A stretch of DNA of 64,000 bases from Limnoperna fortunei (GCA_944474755.1 OX104114.1:22467220-22531219), one strand, 5' to 3'. Shown: positions 33,413 to 45,611, counted from the first letter of the stretch. A program made the numbers and translations. The notes: a model not told the origin generated them from the sequence alone.

Positions 33413-34047
33413 CTAGTGCTGATTGTGTTGGGATGCCAACACAGAATGTCTCCCAAACGAACCCCCATTGCCACTATAATCCCCATGGATAGTATTTCAT
33501 TCAAATCAGTACATTAAAATATGCCTAGAAATCAAATTTTGTTGAAATCGGACAAAGTTGACTTTTTCCTGCAGTAAAATGGCCGCCATTTTGAAACCGG
33601 AAGTCGGACAAAAAATTTTTAAATAGTGGCACACTCAGGGTATCATAAGCTACCTGAATACCAAATTTCGTCTAAATCGGATGACGTTTAAATTTTTACA
33701 TTTTAGGGGGGTGGTGTTCGGATGGCGGCCATTTTGAAATGTCGGCCGCGTCAAATTTTTTTTTGCAAAAATGATCGGGATAGTTAGCTGTATCAGTATA
33801 CCAATTTTCATTGAAATTGCTTTGGCAATTACTGAGATCTGACAACGGCCGTCATTTTTTTTCAACGGCGGCCATTTTGAAAATGGCGGCCATTTTGAAA
33901 ATTTCAAAAGTGGATTGCACAAGTTCAGGTCACCCTTAACATGTTCCTAAAGTTTCATCTTGATTGGACATTGCATCTCTGAGAAAATGTGCGGACAACA
34001 TTGCGAGGGGAAAAAGGAAAACATAAAAAATATGAAAATAATAATAA
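33413..34047 (-). mobile_element. CB chimera element
   Basis: Same C-to-B junction (GTGCGGACAACATTG) as the chimera at 19835. Closed by one hpB of the pair at 37511. Confidence 0.73.
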
Positions 34048-35516
34048 TTAAAATTTACGTTTCGCGAAACGTGAAGTCTCCCAAACGAAGTTACTGATAG
34101 TCCTGTGCAGCCTGTGAATCACCTTATATTTGACTTTACAGGTTGCTATTCACCTAGATTTCAAATTCTAATAAAATTGAAAAAAATGGTAAATTTTCAA
34201 ATTTTACTGGTATTCTGTTGACACAGACATGTTTCACCTGTCCCACATGAACGTTTGCCTAAAAGAGAATAACAAAAATAAAGTAAGTGGAGCGTGACGC
34301 CAGGGGCATACATATGAACATTGAAATGCTATTGCAATTGATGTAGACAAATGCTAATATGTAACTGCAGACAACATATCAATGGTCTACCATCAATGCT
34401 TCATATTAAACAGACACAAGAAACAAGAGGCCCTAAGGGTCCTGTATCGCTGACCTGGAATTTTTGCTATCAAGGAGCAATAGCTTATACAACAAGGAGC
34501 TGTTTGACAACTTCGGCCCAATGAAGACTTTTGTAGTGCTTGATGAGCTGAACATTTCAGCAATTGAAAGTTTTTCTCTATCTACTATCGTTCTCAAGTT
34601 ACAGGCAAAAAACACCCAAAATCGCTATTTTTGACTTTTCAAGAGAGATAACTATTACAAGAAGCAGTCTGACAAAGTCAAACCAATGGAGACTTTTGTA
34701 GAGCTTGATGAGCTGAGCATTTCAGCAAGTAAAAGTTTTTCTTCATCTACTATCGTTCTCAAGTTAAAGGCAAAAAACCCCCAAAAATCGCTTTTTTTGA
34801 CATTTCAAGAGAGATAACTCCTACAAGGAGCCATATGACAACTTCGAACCATAAAGTCTTTTGTGGAGCTTGATGATCTGAACATTTTAGCAATTTAAAG
34901 TTTTTCTCTATCTACTATCGTTCTCAAGTTATAGGCAAACAAGAGGCCCCATGGGGCCTGTATCGCTCACCTGGAATTTTTGCCATTTTTGCTCATACAA
35001 AAAGTCATATGTCAATTCAAACCAATTAAAATTTTTTTTCATCTACTATTGTTTTCCTGTTCCAGGTGACAAAATAACAATATATCCACAAAAATCGCTA
35101 TTTTGGACCATTCAAGAGAGGTAACTCCTACAAGAAGTGGTCTGACAACTTTGACCCAATGGAGACTTTTGTAGAGTTTGATGAGCTAAACATTTTAGCA
35201 ATTGCAAGGTTTTCTCTATCTTTTATCGTTCTCAAGTTATAGGCAAAAAACACCAAAAATCGCTATTTTTGACCTTCCAAGGGAGATAACTCCCACAAGG
35301 AGCAATCTGACAACTTTGACCTAATGAAGACTTTTGTAGAGCTTGATGAGCTGAACATTTGAGCAATTGAAAGTTTATCTCTATCTACTATTGTTCTCAA
35401 GTTATAGGCAAAAAACAACAAAAATAGCTATTTTGGACCTTTCAAGAGAGATAACTCATACAAGGAGCCGTCTGACAACTTTGACACAAGGAGAAGAATA
35501 ATAATAATAATAATAA
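34048..35516 (-). mobile_element. Family A element with a foreign core
   Basis: The right end matches the A at 32245 up to GCTATTCACCT. The next 1.3 kb has none of the family-A core: unique AT-rich DNA, then ~165-bp satellite repeats (34430-35490). It ends in AGAAGAA(TAA)n and hpA. Alternatively it is an A interrupted by other DNA. Confidence 0.65.
34430..35490 (+). repeat. ~165-bp tandem satellite inside an A-type element
   Basis: Marker CTATCGTTCTCAAGTT recurs near 34585, 34749 and 34915, and again near 35222 and 35386 (spacing ~164-166). GAGCTTGATGAGCTGA and AGAGAGATAACT phrases recur with it. No GGCGGCCATTTTG occurs here. Confidence 0.75.
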
Positions 35517-35565
35517 GAAACAGAGTAAAAACAATAAGTCTCCAAACTTCGTTTGGGAGACTTAA
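35517..35565 (-). repeat. Terminal hairpin hpA
   Basis: Closes the A-type element at 34048. Confidence 0.8.
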
Positions 35566-36388
35566 GAAAATTCTGATTGCACCATTCAACTCGCCATAAC
35601 AAATTTACTTTAAGAACCCAATTTCATTGAATTCCAACGTTGTTGATTTTTTGCCGATTTGGCAACTTCGGCGGCCATTTTACAAAAAATAGCGCGTCAT
35701 ATAAAAATTCTGAGTTGACCATTGAACTCGACATACTAAATTTACTTTAGGAACCAATTTTCATTGAGTTCCGACAATGTTGAATTTTTGCCGATTTGGC
35801 GACTTTGGTGGCCATTTTTAAAAAAATGGCGGGTCGTATAAAAATTCTGAGTGTACCGTTGAACTCGGCATACCAAATTTACTTTTAGAACCTATTTTCG
35901 TTGAATTATGACAATGTTGAATTTTTGCCCATTTGGCAACTTTGGCGGCCATTTTACAAAAAATGGCGCGTCGTATAAAAATTCTGAGTTGACCATTGGA
36001 CTCGGCATACCAAATTTACTGTTAAAACCCATTTTCGTTGAAATCCGACAAACTTGAATTTTTGGCGATTCGGCGGCCATTTTGAAAATGGCGGCCGGTT
36101 CGCGCGCGATTTTTTGCCAAAAATAAATCAAGACCACTATGCTGAATCTACATACCAAGTTTCATCGAAATCCATCTGGCGGTTCTCCGGGAACTGCATT
36201 TTGGCGGGAAAACTTAAATGGCGGCCATTTTGAAAGTGGCGGCCATCTTGGAAATTCCGAAAGATGATTGCACATCTAGCCAATAGGGTCTAACATCCTA
36301 CCAAGTTTCAAATTGATCCCATTTACGGTTTCTGAGAAAAGTGTCGGAAATCTCTACGGGGAAACCAGAAGAAGAATAATAATAATAA
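35566..36388 (-). mobile_element. Family A element lacking its right end
   Basis: It starts abruptly at GAAAATTCTGATTGC without the palindrome. The rest of the body and the tail are normal. Either the right end was deleted, or this is the remainder of the A that begins at 34048. Closed by hpA at 37447. Confidence 0.7.
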
Positions 36389-37389
36389 CTAGAATTGCCA
36401 TTGCGAGCAATAGCAGATGTCGCCCCGAAATTTTTTTTTTCCATCATGTGAATTCCAAAATCGATGATTCCATGTTGCTCCCCACATCAAAATATCTCTA
36501 GAAGTTGATTTTCATTGAATTCCGACAATGTTGCAATTTTTAACGTAACTCGGCAGCCATCTTAAAAATGGCCGCCATTTGAAATTTTTCGTAATATGAA
36601 TTCCAAGATGTAATGGTGACGGTGCTTTGTGTAAAGTTTGATTGGAATCCATCAATGCATAGCAGAGAAATGGAGGCGACAAAAACCTCCATTTCCCCAT
36701 AGGCTTCTATGCAAATGTAACATGGCGGCCATCTTGTAAAAGGTGGCCATTTTAGAATTTTTTGATATGTGAATTCCAAGATGTAATGATGACGGTGCTT
36801 TGTGTAAAGTTTGATTGGAATCCATCAATGCATAGCAGAGAAATGGAGGTGACAAAAAACCTCCATTTCCCCATAGGCTTCTATGCAAACGTAACGGGTG
36901 TGGCTGCGGCCACACGGTGTGAAATTTTTTTTTCAAACTTTCCTGTCTTCTTGAGGTTGATGAGGTCCAACTTCCTATAAAAAAACTTTGGAATATCTCA
37001 AACCATGGTGAAGCTATTGTAGAAAAATCATTTTCCCATAGGCCCCATGTTAAATCTATTTTTAGCCATGGCGGCCATCTTGTTTTTCCGTTCCGCCCCA
37101 AAATCATCTCAAACCTGTATCTCATTATGGTCTTCCATCATACCAAGTTTGGTCCCTTTGTGCTTCTAGGTTTCCGAAAAATTAAGGAAAATACCCAAAA
37201 TCACTCATGCATAACTTTCTGGTTTCCATGGAGATGGTTCCACATATCACCATTTTAAAAGTTGATTGCACAACTTCAGATAGTGGTTCTACTTTATGCC
37301 ATGTGATGTTCTAATCAAATCAGCCATCTCTGAGTTATCAGCCGGACAAAAAAGTGAGGAAGAATAATAATAATAATAATAGTGAAAAA
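36389..37389 (-). mobile_element. Family F element, first copy
   Basis: The right end is CTAGAATTGCC with stem ATTGC-GA-GCAAT and subterminal ATGTCGCCCC. The core has two ~174-bp repeats (GTGACGGTGCTTTGTG near 36616 and 36790), each with a hairpin AAATGGAGG/CCTCCATTT. The tail GGAAGAA(TAA)n ends in AGTGAAAAA. Closed by hpF at 37390. Confidence 0.8.
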
Positions 37390-37620
37390 GAAACAGTAGA
37401 ATAACAATATGTCGCCCCGACAAAGTCTGGGGCGACATAATAATAAGAAACAGAGTAAAAACAATAAGTCTCCAAACTTCGTTTGGGAGACTTAATAATA
37501 ATAATAATAAGAAACGGAGTAAAAACAATAAGTCGCCCGACACTTCGTGGTCGGCGACTTAATAATAAGAAACGGAGTAAAAACAATAAGTCGCCCGACA
37601 CTTCGTGGTCGGCGACTTAA
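37390..37620 (-). repeat. Hairpins hpF, hpA, hpB, hpB
   Basis: hpF 37390-37440 (arms ATGTCGCCCCGAC/GTCTGGGGCGACAT), hpA 37447-37495, hpB 37511-37562 and 37569-37620. They close F (36389), A (35566) and CB (33413); one hpB is surplus. Confidence 0.8.
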
Positions 37621-38385
37621 TTAAAAATTACGTTTCGCGAAACGTGAAGTCTCCCAAACGAAGTTACTGATAGTCCTGTACAAAAAATAGCGCGTCATAT
37701 AAAAATTCTGAGTTGACCATTGAACTCGACATACTAAATTTACTTTAGGAACCAATTTTCATTGAGTTCCGACAATGTTGAATTTTTGCCGATTTGGCGA
37801 CTTTGGTGGCCATTTTTAAAAAAATGGCGGGTCGTATAAAAAATCTGAGTGTACCGTTGAACTCGGCATACCAAATTTACTTTAGAACCTATTTTCGTTG
37901 AATTATGACAATGTTGAATTTTTGCCCATTTGGCAACTTTGGCGGCCATTTTACAAAAAATGGCGCGTCGTATAAAAATTCTGAGTTGACCATTGGACTC
38001 GGCATACCAAATTTACTGTGAAAATCCATTTTCGTTGAAATCCGACAAACTTGAATTTTTGGCGATTCGGCGGCCATTTTGAAAATGGCGGCCGGTTCGC
38101 GCGCGATTTTTTGCCAAAAATAAATCAAGACCACTATGCTGAACCTACATACCAAGTTTCATCGAAATCCATCTGGCGGTTCTCCGGGAACTGCATTTTG
38201 GCGGGAAAACTTAAATGGCGGCCATTTTGAAAGTGGCGGCCATCTTGGAAATTCCGAAAGATGATTGCACATCTAGCCAATAGGGTCTAACATCCTACCA
38301 AGTTTCAAATTGATCCCATTTACGGTTTCTGAGAAAAGTGTCGGAAATCTCTACGGAAAAACCAGAAGAAGAATAATAATAATAA
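37621..38385 (-). mobile_element. Family A element
   Basis: Very similar to the A at 6478, including the GTCCTGTACAAAAAATAGC junction of the core, so both may come from one source copy. Hosts B (38386) and F (39222); closed by hpA at 40278. Confidence 0.8.
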
Positions 38386-39169
38386 TTAAAATTTACGTTT
38401 CCCGAAACGTTGAAGTCGCCTCCCGTTCCGCACTTTTGACCGAGTAGAGGGAACTAAAAGTCAAGAGCACAACTTCATAACATGAGCTTTCAGTTGGCCA
38501 AGTTTCATTTCGATCGGTTAAAAGATGAGCGAGAAAACGAGCAAACTTTAAAACGGCCGCCATTTTGAAACCGGAAGTCGGACCAAAATTTTTTTTTGCA
38601 AAAATGCTCAGGATAGTTAGCTGTATCAGTATACCAATTTTCATTGAAATTGCTCTGGCCATAACTGAGATCTGACAACGGCCGCCATTTTGTAAAACTT
38701 TAAAACGGCCGCCATTTTGAAACCGGAAGTCGGACAAAACATTTTTAAATAGTGGCACACTTAGGGTATCATAAGCTACCTGTATACCAAATTTCGTCTA
38801 AATCGGATGACGTTTAAATTTTTACATTTTTAGGGGGGTGGTGTTCGGATGGCGGCCATTTTGAAATGTCGGCCGCGTCAAATTTTTTTTTGCAAAAATG
38901 CTCGGGATAGTTAGCTGTACCAGTATACCAATTTTCATTGAAATTGCTTTGGCAATTACTGAGATCTGACAACGGCCGTCATTTTTTTCAACGGCGGCCA
39001 TTCTGAAAATGGCGGCCATTTTGAAAATTTCAAAAGGGGATTGCACAACTTCACGTCACCCTTCACATGTTCCCAAAGTTTCATTTCGATCGGTTAAAAG
39101 ATGAGCGAGAAAACGAGCGGACAACATTGCGAGGGGAAAACATAAGAAATATGAAAATAATAATAATAA
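38386..39169 (-). mobile_element. Family B element
   Basis: Short-tail subtype, complete with hpB at 39170. Confidence 0.82.
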
Positions 39170-39221
39170 GAAACGGAGTAAAAACAATAAGTCGCCCGAC
39201 ACTTCGTGGTCGGCGACTTAA
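39170..39221 (-). repeat. Terminal hairpin hpB
   Basis: Closes the B at 38386 and abuts the second F. Confidence 0.83.
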
Positions 39222-40223
39222 CTAGAATTGCCATTGCGAGCAATAGCAGATGTCGCCCTGACATTTTTTTATGATTTCATGTGAATTCCAAAATCGATGA
39301 TTCCATGTTGTTCCCCACATCAAATTATCTCTAGAAGTTGATTTTCATTGAATTCCGACAATGTTGTATTTTTTAACGTAACTCGGCAGCCATCTTAAAA
39401 ATGGCCACCATTTTGAAATTTTTCGTAATATGAATTCCAAGATGTAATGGTGACGGTGCTTTGTGTAAAGTTTGATTGGAATCCATCAATGCATAGCAGA
39501 GAAATGGAGGCGACAAAAAACCTCCATTTCCCCATAGGCTTCTATGCATATGTAACGTGGCGGCCATCTTGGAAAAGGTGGCCATTTTGGAATTTTTTGA
39601 TATGTGAATTCCAAGATGTAATGATGATGGTGCTTTGTGTAAAGTTTGATTGGAATCCATCAATGCATAGCAGAGAAATGGAGGTGACAAAAAACCTCCA
39701 TTTCCCCATAGGCTTCTATGCAAACGTAACGGTTGTGGCTGCGGCCACACGGTGTGAAATTTTTTTTTCAAACTTTCCTGTCTTCTTGAGGTTGATGAGG
39801 TCCAACTTCCTATAAAAAAACTTTGGAATATCTCAAACCATGGTGAAGCTATTGTAGAAAAATCATTTTCCCATAGGCCCCATGTTAAATCTATTTTTAG
39901 CCATGGCGGCCATCTTGTTTTTCCGTTCCGCCCCAAAATCATCTCAAACCTGTATCTCATTATGGTCTTCCATCATACCAAGTTTGGTCGCTCTGTGCTT
40001 CTAGGTTTCCGAAAAATTAAGGAAAATGCCCAAAATCACTCATGCATAACTTTCTGGTTTCCATGGAGATGGTTCCACATATCACCATTTTAAAAGTTGA
40101 TTGCACAACTTCAGATAGTGGTTCTACTTTATGCCATGTGATGTTCTAATCCAATCAGCCATCTCTGAGTTATCAGCCGGACAAAAAGTGAGGAAGAATA
40201 ATAATAATAATAATAGTGAAAAA
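39222..40223 (-). mobile_element. Family F element, second copy
   Basis: Colinear with the F at 36389 with scattered substitutions. Both internal AAATGGAGG/CCTCCATTT hairpins are kept. Closed by hpF at 40224. Confidence 0.82.
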
Positions 40224-40326
40224 GAAACAGTAGAATAACAATATGTCGCCCCGACAAAGTCTGGGGCGACATAATAAGAAACAGAGTAAAAACAATAAGT
40301 CTCCAAACTTCGTTTGGGAGACTTAA
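40224..40326 (-). repeat. Hairpins hpF and hpA
   Basis: hpF 40224-40274 closes F (39222); hpA 40278-40326 closes A (37621), whose body lies 1.9 kb to the left behind the inserted B and F. Confidence 0.82.
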
Positions 40327-40335
40327 TAATAATAA

Positions 40336-42599
40336 TTAAAATTTACGTTTCCCGAAACGTTGAAGTCGCCTCCCGTTCCGCACTTTTGACCGAGTAGAGG
40401 GAACTAAAAGTCAAGAGCACAACTTCATAACATGAGCTTTCAGTTGGCCAAGTTTCCATACCCAACTATATCGGTCATAATTAGGTTAGATAACTCTGTT
40501 TCCCCTCGATAACTGGTTCCCGAATTTACCTTTGACTGGTCCAGATAATTACAGGGAGATAGCAAAATAGTAGAGGGCGACACTGACATTTCTATTTCCT
40601 TAGTATGTAAAAGAAAACATTTTAATTAACAATTTTATGGCTTTTATTTCGTTTTGTGAGCATGCAGTTATGATCACAATTATGTTAATGCAAAAATGTT
40701 GATTGCAAGAATGTCCCTGTCAAAACAATTTCAAAGTAAAGTTGAAGTTTGAAGTTTAAGAGAAAGGTTGTGAATAATTTTAAGAAAATAGTTGTTTAGT
40801 CAAGAAAGAAAAATTAAGATAACCTACTTAGAAGAGAAGAAATTCATTTGTAATTTAATTTTTGTTGTTTTTTAATTTTGAGTTTGATTCTTTCTATATT
40901 ATTTCTATTATTATGTAAATTATATTCATATTTATTTTCATATCTTTATTTGTTATTTCTAACTTGCAAATAGAGTGCAATTGATCTGATCAAATGGCAT
41001 ATGTGGACAAAGTACATATACTTCATATAACTATTACTTATACATTGAATTTCGTCAATATAATCTCAAATCAGAGTTGAAAAAATAATAGTGAAATGAT
41101 TAATTTACACGATACACGTTGTGTATCTATGCACAATATGATGTCTACTTTAGATTAAAAAATGTATTGTCTCAGTTTCTGATTCATCTTGTTTCCTTCA
41201 GATGAATGGTACTGCAATTACCTTTATTACCCTTGTACTGGCCTCAAAGGTATCTACCTGTTAACACCTGGCTTTCATACCCCTGCTGATACAGGATGTT
41301 ATTTGTATTGTATATTATATACAAAATAACAAAAGGAACATTATTATGACAAATCACTAGTTTTATGATCCAAAAGTATTATATAACAAAACCCGTATAT
41401 TTATATATTTTGAATTTTACCGCCAAAACCACATCCGGTATCGCCATTTTTCTCGAAGTCGTGTACAACTGCAAAAAATTTGTCATTTTAAAATAAATTT
41501 GGAAGTGACTTCCCGAATTCAATATCTCATTTGGTTGATAAAATCTTAAAGTTCCATATTTCAACATAATCAGATGGGCAGCACATTTTTATATAAGCAA
41601 AAAATGATTATGTTATTCTTGGACAAAGTGGGGTAGGTTGATGAAATTTTGACATTTTTCAACAGTATCCATATAAAATTTTTCGGTAAAAATATCATTT
41701 TTCAAATCAAATTGGAAGGGGTGTGCTCAATTCAATATCTATTTAAAATGGACTCAAAATATTGGTAATTGATCATACTTTTACGAGATAGCAGCACATT
41801 TTTTTGTTATCGATTAACTTTAATACAAATTGCAGAAATATATGATACGCCCGTGCATTTCTATATAAATGGACATCGCCATGTTACGATCATAGCACAG
41901 GTGACCAAAGTCACGTGATGACCGATATAGTTGGACATGATTTCGATCGGTTAAAAGATGAGCAAGAAAACGAGCAAACTTTAAAACGGCCGCCATTTTG
42001 AAACCGGAAGTCGGACAAAAAATTTTTTTTGCAAAAATGCTCAGGATAGTTAGCTGTATCAGTATACCAATTTTCATTGAAATTGCTCTGGCCATAACTG
42101 AGATCTGACAACGGCCGCCATTTTGTAAAACTTTAAAACGGCCGCCATTTTGAAACCGGAAGTCGGACAAAACATTTTTAAATAGTGGCACACTTAGGGT
42201 ATCATAAGCTACCTGTATACCAAATTTCGTCTAAATCGGATGACGTTTAAATTTTTACATTTTTAGGGGGGTGGTGTTCGGATGGCGGCCATTTTGAAAT
42301 GTCGGCCGCGTCAAATTTTTTTTTGCAAAAATGCTCGGGATAGTTAGCTGTACCAGTATACCAATTTTCATTGAAATTGCTTTGGCAATTACTGAGATCT
42401 GACAACGGCCGTCATTTTTTGCAACGGCGGCCATTTTGAAAATGGCGGCCATTTTGAAAATTTCAAAAGTAGATTGCACAACTTCAGGTCACCCTTAACA
42501 TGTTCCCAAAGTTTCATTTCGATCGGTTAAAAGATGAGCGAGAAAACGAGCGGACAACATTGCGAGGGGAAAACATAAGAAATATGAAAATAATAATAA
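40336..42599 (-). mobile_element. Family B element split by a TIR element
   Basis: B sequence runs 40336-40456 and 41940-42599. Joining the parts restores CCAAGTTTC+ATTTCGATCGG exactly as in other B copies. Closed by an hpB of the run at 43384. Confidence 0.82.
40457..41939. mobile_element. 1.48-kb TIR element, non-autonomous, no visible target duplication
   Basis: The ends are inverted repeats: CATACCCAACTATATCGG at the left, and the inverse of the right end begins CATGTCCAACTATATCGG; both continue GTCAT (~22 bp, 2-3 differences). The interior is AT-rich without a transposase frame. The host B element is restored perfectly by removing it, with no TSD. Superfamily unknown. Confidence 0.8.
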
Positions 42600-43351
42600 T
42601 TAAAATTTACGTTTCCCGAAACGTTGAAGTCGCCTCCCGTTCCGCACTTTTGACCGATTAGAGGGAACTAAAAGTCAAGAGCACAACTTCATAACATGAG
42701 CTTTCAGTTGGCCAAGTTTCATTTCGATCGGTTAAAAGATGAGCGAGAAAACGAGAAAACTTTAAAACGGCCGCCATTTTGAAACCGGAAGTCGGACAAA
42801 AAATTTTTTTTGCAAAAATGCTCAGGATAGTTAGCTGTATCAGTATACTAATTTTCATTGAAATTGCTCTGGCCATAACTGAGATCTGACAACGGCCGCC
42901 ATTTTGTAAAACTTTAAAACGGCCGCCATTTTGAAACCGGAAGTCGGACAAAACATTTTTAAATAGTGGCACACTCAGGGTATCATAAGCTACCTGTATA
43001 CCAAATTTCGTCTAAATCGGATGACGTTTAAATTTTTACATTTTTAGGGGGGTGGTGTTCGGATGGCGGCCATTTTGAAATGTCGGCCGCGTCAAATTTT
43101 TTTTTGCAAAAATGCTCGGGATAGTTAGCTGTACCAGTATACCAATTTTCATTGAAATTGCTTTGGCAATTACTGAGATCTGACAACGGCCGTCATTTTT
43201 TTCAACGGCGGCCATTTTGAAAATTTCAAAAGTGGATTGCACAACTTCAGGTCACCCTTAACATGTTCCCAAAGTTTCATTTCGATCGGTTAAAAGATGA
43301 GCGAGAAAACGAGCGGACAACATTGCGAGGGGAAAACATAAGAAATATGAA

Positions 43352-43383
<32 letters not shown>
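42600..43383 (-). mobile_element. Family B element
   Basis: It lacks one GGCGGCCATTTTGAAAAT unit near 43215 and has a long (TAA)n. Closed by hpB at 43384. Confidence 0.82.
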
Positions 43384-43551
43384 GAAACGGAGTAAAAACA
43401 ATAAGTCGCCCGACACTTCGTGGTCGGCGACTTAATAATAAGAAACGGAGTAAAAACAATAAGTCGCCCGACACTTCGTGGTCGGCGACTTAATAATAAG
43501 AAACGGAGTAAAAACAATAAGTCGCCCGACACTTCGTGGTCGGCGACTTAA
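43384..43551 (-). repeat. Three tandem hpB hairpins
   Basis: Copies at 43384, 43442 and 43500. Two close the B elements at 42600 and 40336; one is surplus. Confidence 0.83.
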
Positions 43552-44186
43552 CTAGTGCTGATTGTGTTGGGATGCCAACACAGAATGTCTCCCAAACGAA
43601 CCCCCATTGCCACTATAATCCCCATGGATAGTATTTCATTCAAATCAGTACATTAAAATATGCCTAGAAATCAAATTTTGTTGAAATCGGACAAAGTTGA
43701 CTTTTTCCTGCAGTAAAATGGCCGCCATTTTGAAACCGGAAGTCGGACAAAACATTTTTAAATAGTGGCACACTAAGGGTATCATAAGCTACCTGTATAC
43801 CAAATTTCGTCTAAATCGGATGACGTTTAAATTTTTACATTTTTAGGGGGGTGGTGTTCGGATGGCGACCATTTTGAAATGTCGGCCGCGTCAAATTTTT
43901 TTTTGCAAAAATGCTCGGGATAGTTAGCTGTACCAGTATACCAATTTTCATTGAAATTGCTTTGGCAATTACTGAGATCTGACAACGGCCGTCATTTTTT
44001 TCAACGGCGGCCATTTTGAAAATGGCGGCCATTTTGAAAATTTCAAAAGTGGATTGCACAACTTCAGGTCACCCTTAACATGTTCCCAAAGTTTCATTTC
44101 GATCGGTTAAAAGATGAGCGAGAAAACGAGCGGACAACATTGCGAAGGGAAAAAGGAAAACATAAGAAATATGAAAATAATAATAA
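43552..44186 (-). mobile_element. CB chimera element
   Basis: C right end with B tail; junction of the same kind as in the chimeras at 18583 and 19200. Closed by an hpB at 54822/54877. Confidence 0.75.
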
Positions 44187-45182
44187 CAAGTGCTGATTGT
44201 GATTGCAAGCAAGTCACAAAAAAATCCCCTCCCGTGCCACTTTTGTCACAATTCGGACAACTTTTCAATTTTGCACTTTGGCGGCCATTTTGAATATGGT
44301 GGCCATCTTGGACTTTGGCAGCCATCTTGGATTTGTTTGACATGTTGTTCGTAATATCAATATTGACCTAAATGCCAATTTTTGTTGAAATCAGACAACT
44401 TTTCAATATTCGCACTTTGGCAGCCATTTTGAATATGACAGCCATCTTGGATTTGTTCGAAAGTGTCGCCATGTTGTTCGTAATATCAATATTGACCTAA
44501 ATGCCAATTTTCGTTGAAATCGGACAACTTTTCAATTTTCGCACTTTGGCGGCCATTTTGAATATGGCGGCCATCTTGGACTGTGGCGGCCATCTTGGAT
44601 TTGTTCAAACATGTCACCATATTGTTCGTAATATCAATATTCACCTAAATGCCAATTTTCGTTGAAATCGGACAACTTTTCAATTTTCGCACTTTGGAGG
44701 CCATTTTGAATATGGCGGCCATCTTGGACTTTGGCGGCCATCTTTGATTTGTTCGAACATGTCACCATGTTGTTCGTAATATCAATATTGACCTAAATGC
44801 CAATTTTCGTTGAAATCGGACAACTTTTCAATTTTCGCACTTTGGCGGCCATTTTGAATATGGTGGCCATCTTGGATTTTTCGGAAAATGGTCCCATATT
44901 GTCCGGGACCTTAATATTGACCTATAAACCTATTTTGGTTCATATCCATATTGTTTGTGATTTTTTATGATTAATTTTGTATTTTTTTCAAATTCAAAAT
45001 GGCCGCCAATCCAAGATGGCCGCCATTTTCAAAATTTCGAAATCGGAAACAACATTTCCTAGTGGTGACCTATCTTTCTGGTAAGTTTCATTGACCTATG
45101 TCTTTTCGTCTTCGAGAAATCCTACGGACAAAGTTAGGTCCAGAAGAAGAAGAAGAAGAAGAAGAAGAAGAAGAAGAAGAAT
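44187..45182 (-). mobile_element. Family E element, second copy (tail split by LINEs)
   Basis: Almost identical to the E at 9746. It too ends in a long (GAA)n that hosts two LINEs; the tail resumes at 54734 and hpE follows at 54765. Confidence 0.82.
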
Positions 45183-45374
45183 TGAATTTTCAATACCCTT
45201 TATTAAATAAAACAATAAATCACAGTTGTACAAGGTATCAAAAATTCAAGTAACATAAAATATAAACCTAACAATACATTATTTTGACAAGCTACATTTA
45301 ACAATTTTGAAAATACATATAAATAAGTTAACTTTAAATCCAAAAGTATATGAAAATACAATAGAAAAAATAAA

Positions 45375-45530
45375 AGACTTTGTCCAACTGATCAAAGTCA
45401 GTTTAAATTGATACAAGTCAATTTAAACTTTAACATTTTAACCTACCTATCGTTAAAATTAAAGAGCCCTATAAATGACTTTGTCCAAATGATCAATGTC
45501 AACATGGACTGGTACACGCCAGTCCATGTT
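45375..45530 (-). other. Paired 3' UTR hairpins of LINE copy 3, with compensatory changes
   Basis: The first stem (45400-45429) is AGTTTAAATTGA/TCAATTTAAACT, whereas other copies have AGTTTAAACTG/CAGTTTAAACT: both arms changed together and pairing is preserved. The second stem (45501-45530) is unchanged. Confidence 0.72.
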
Positions 45531-45611
45531 TTAACCTTTATTTCATCGCGGATTACAATATATATAAACAGAACTAAAAAAGATACAAAAACAAAAACAA
45601 TCAACTTACCA

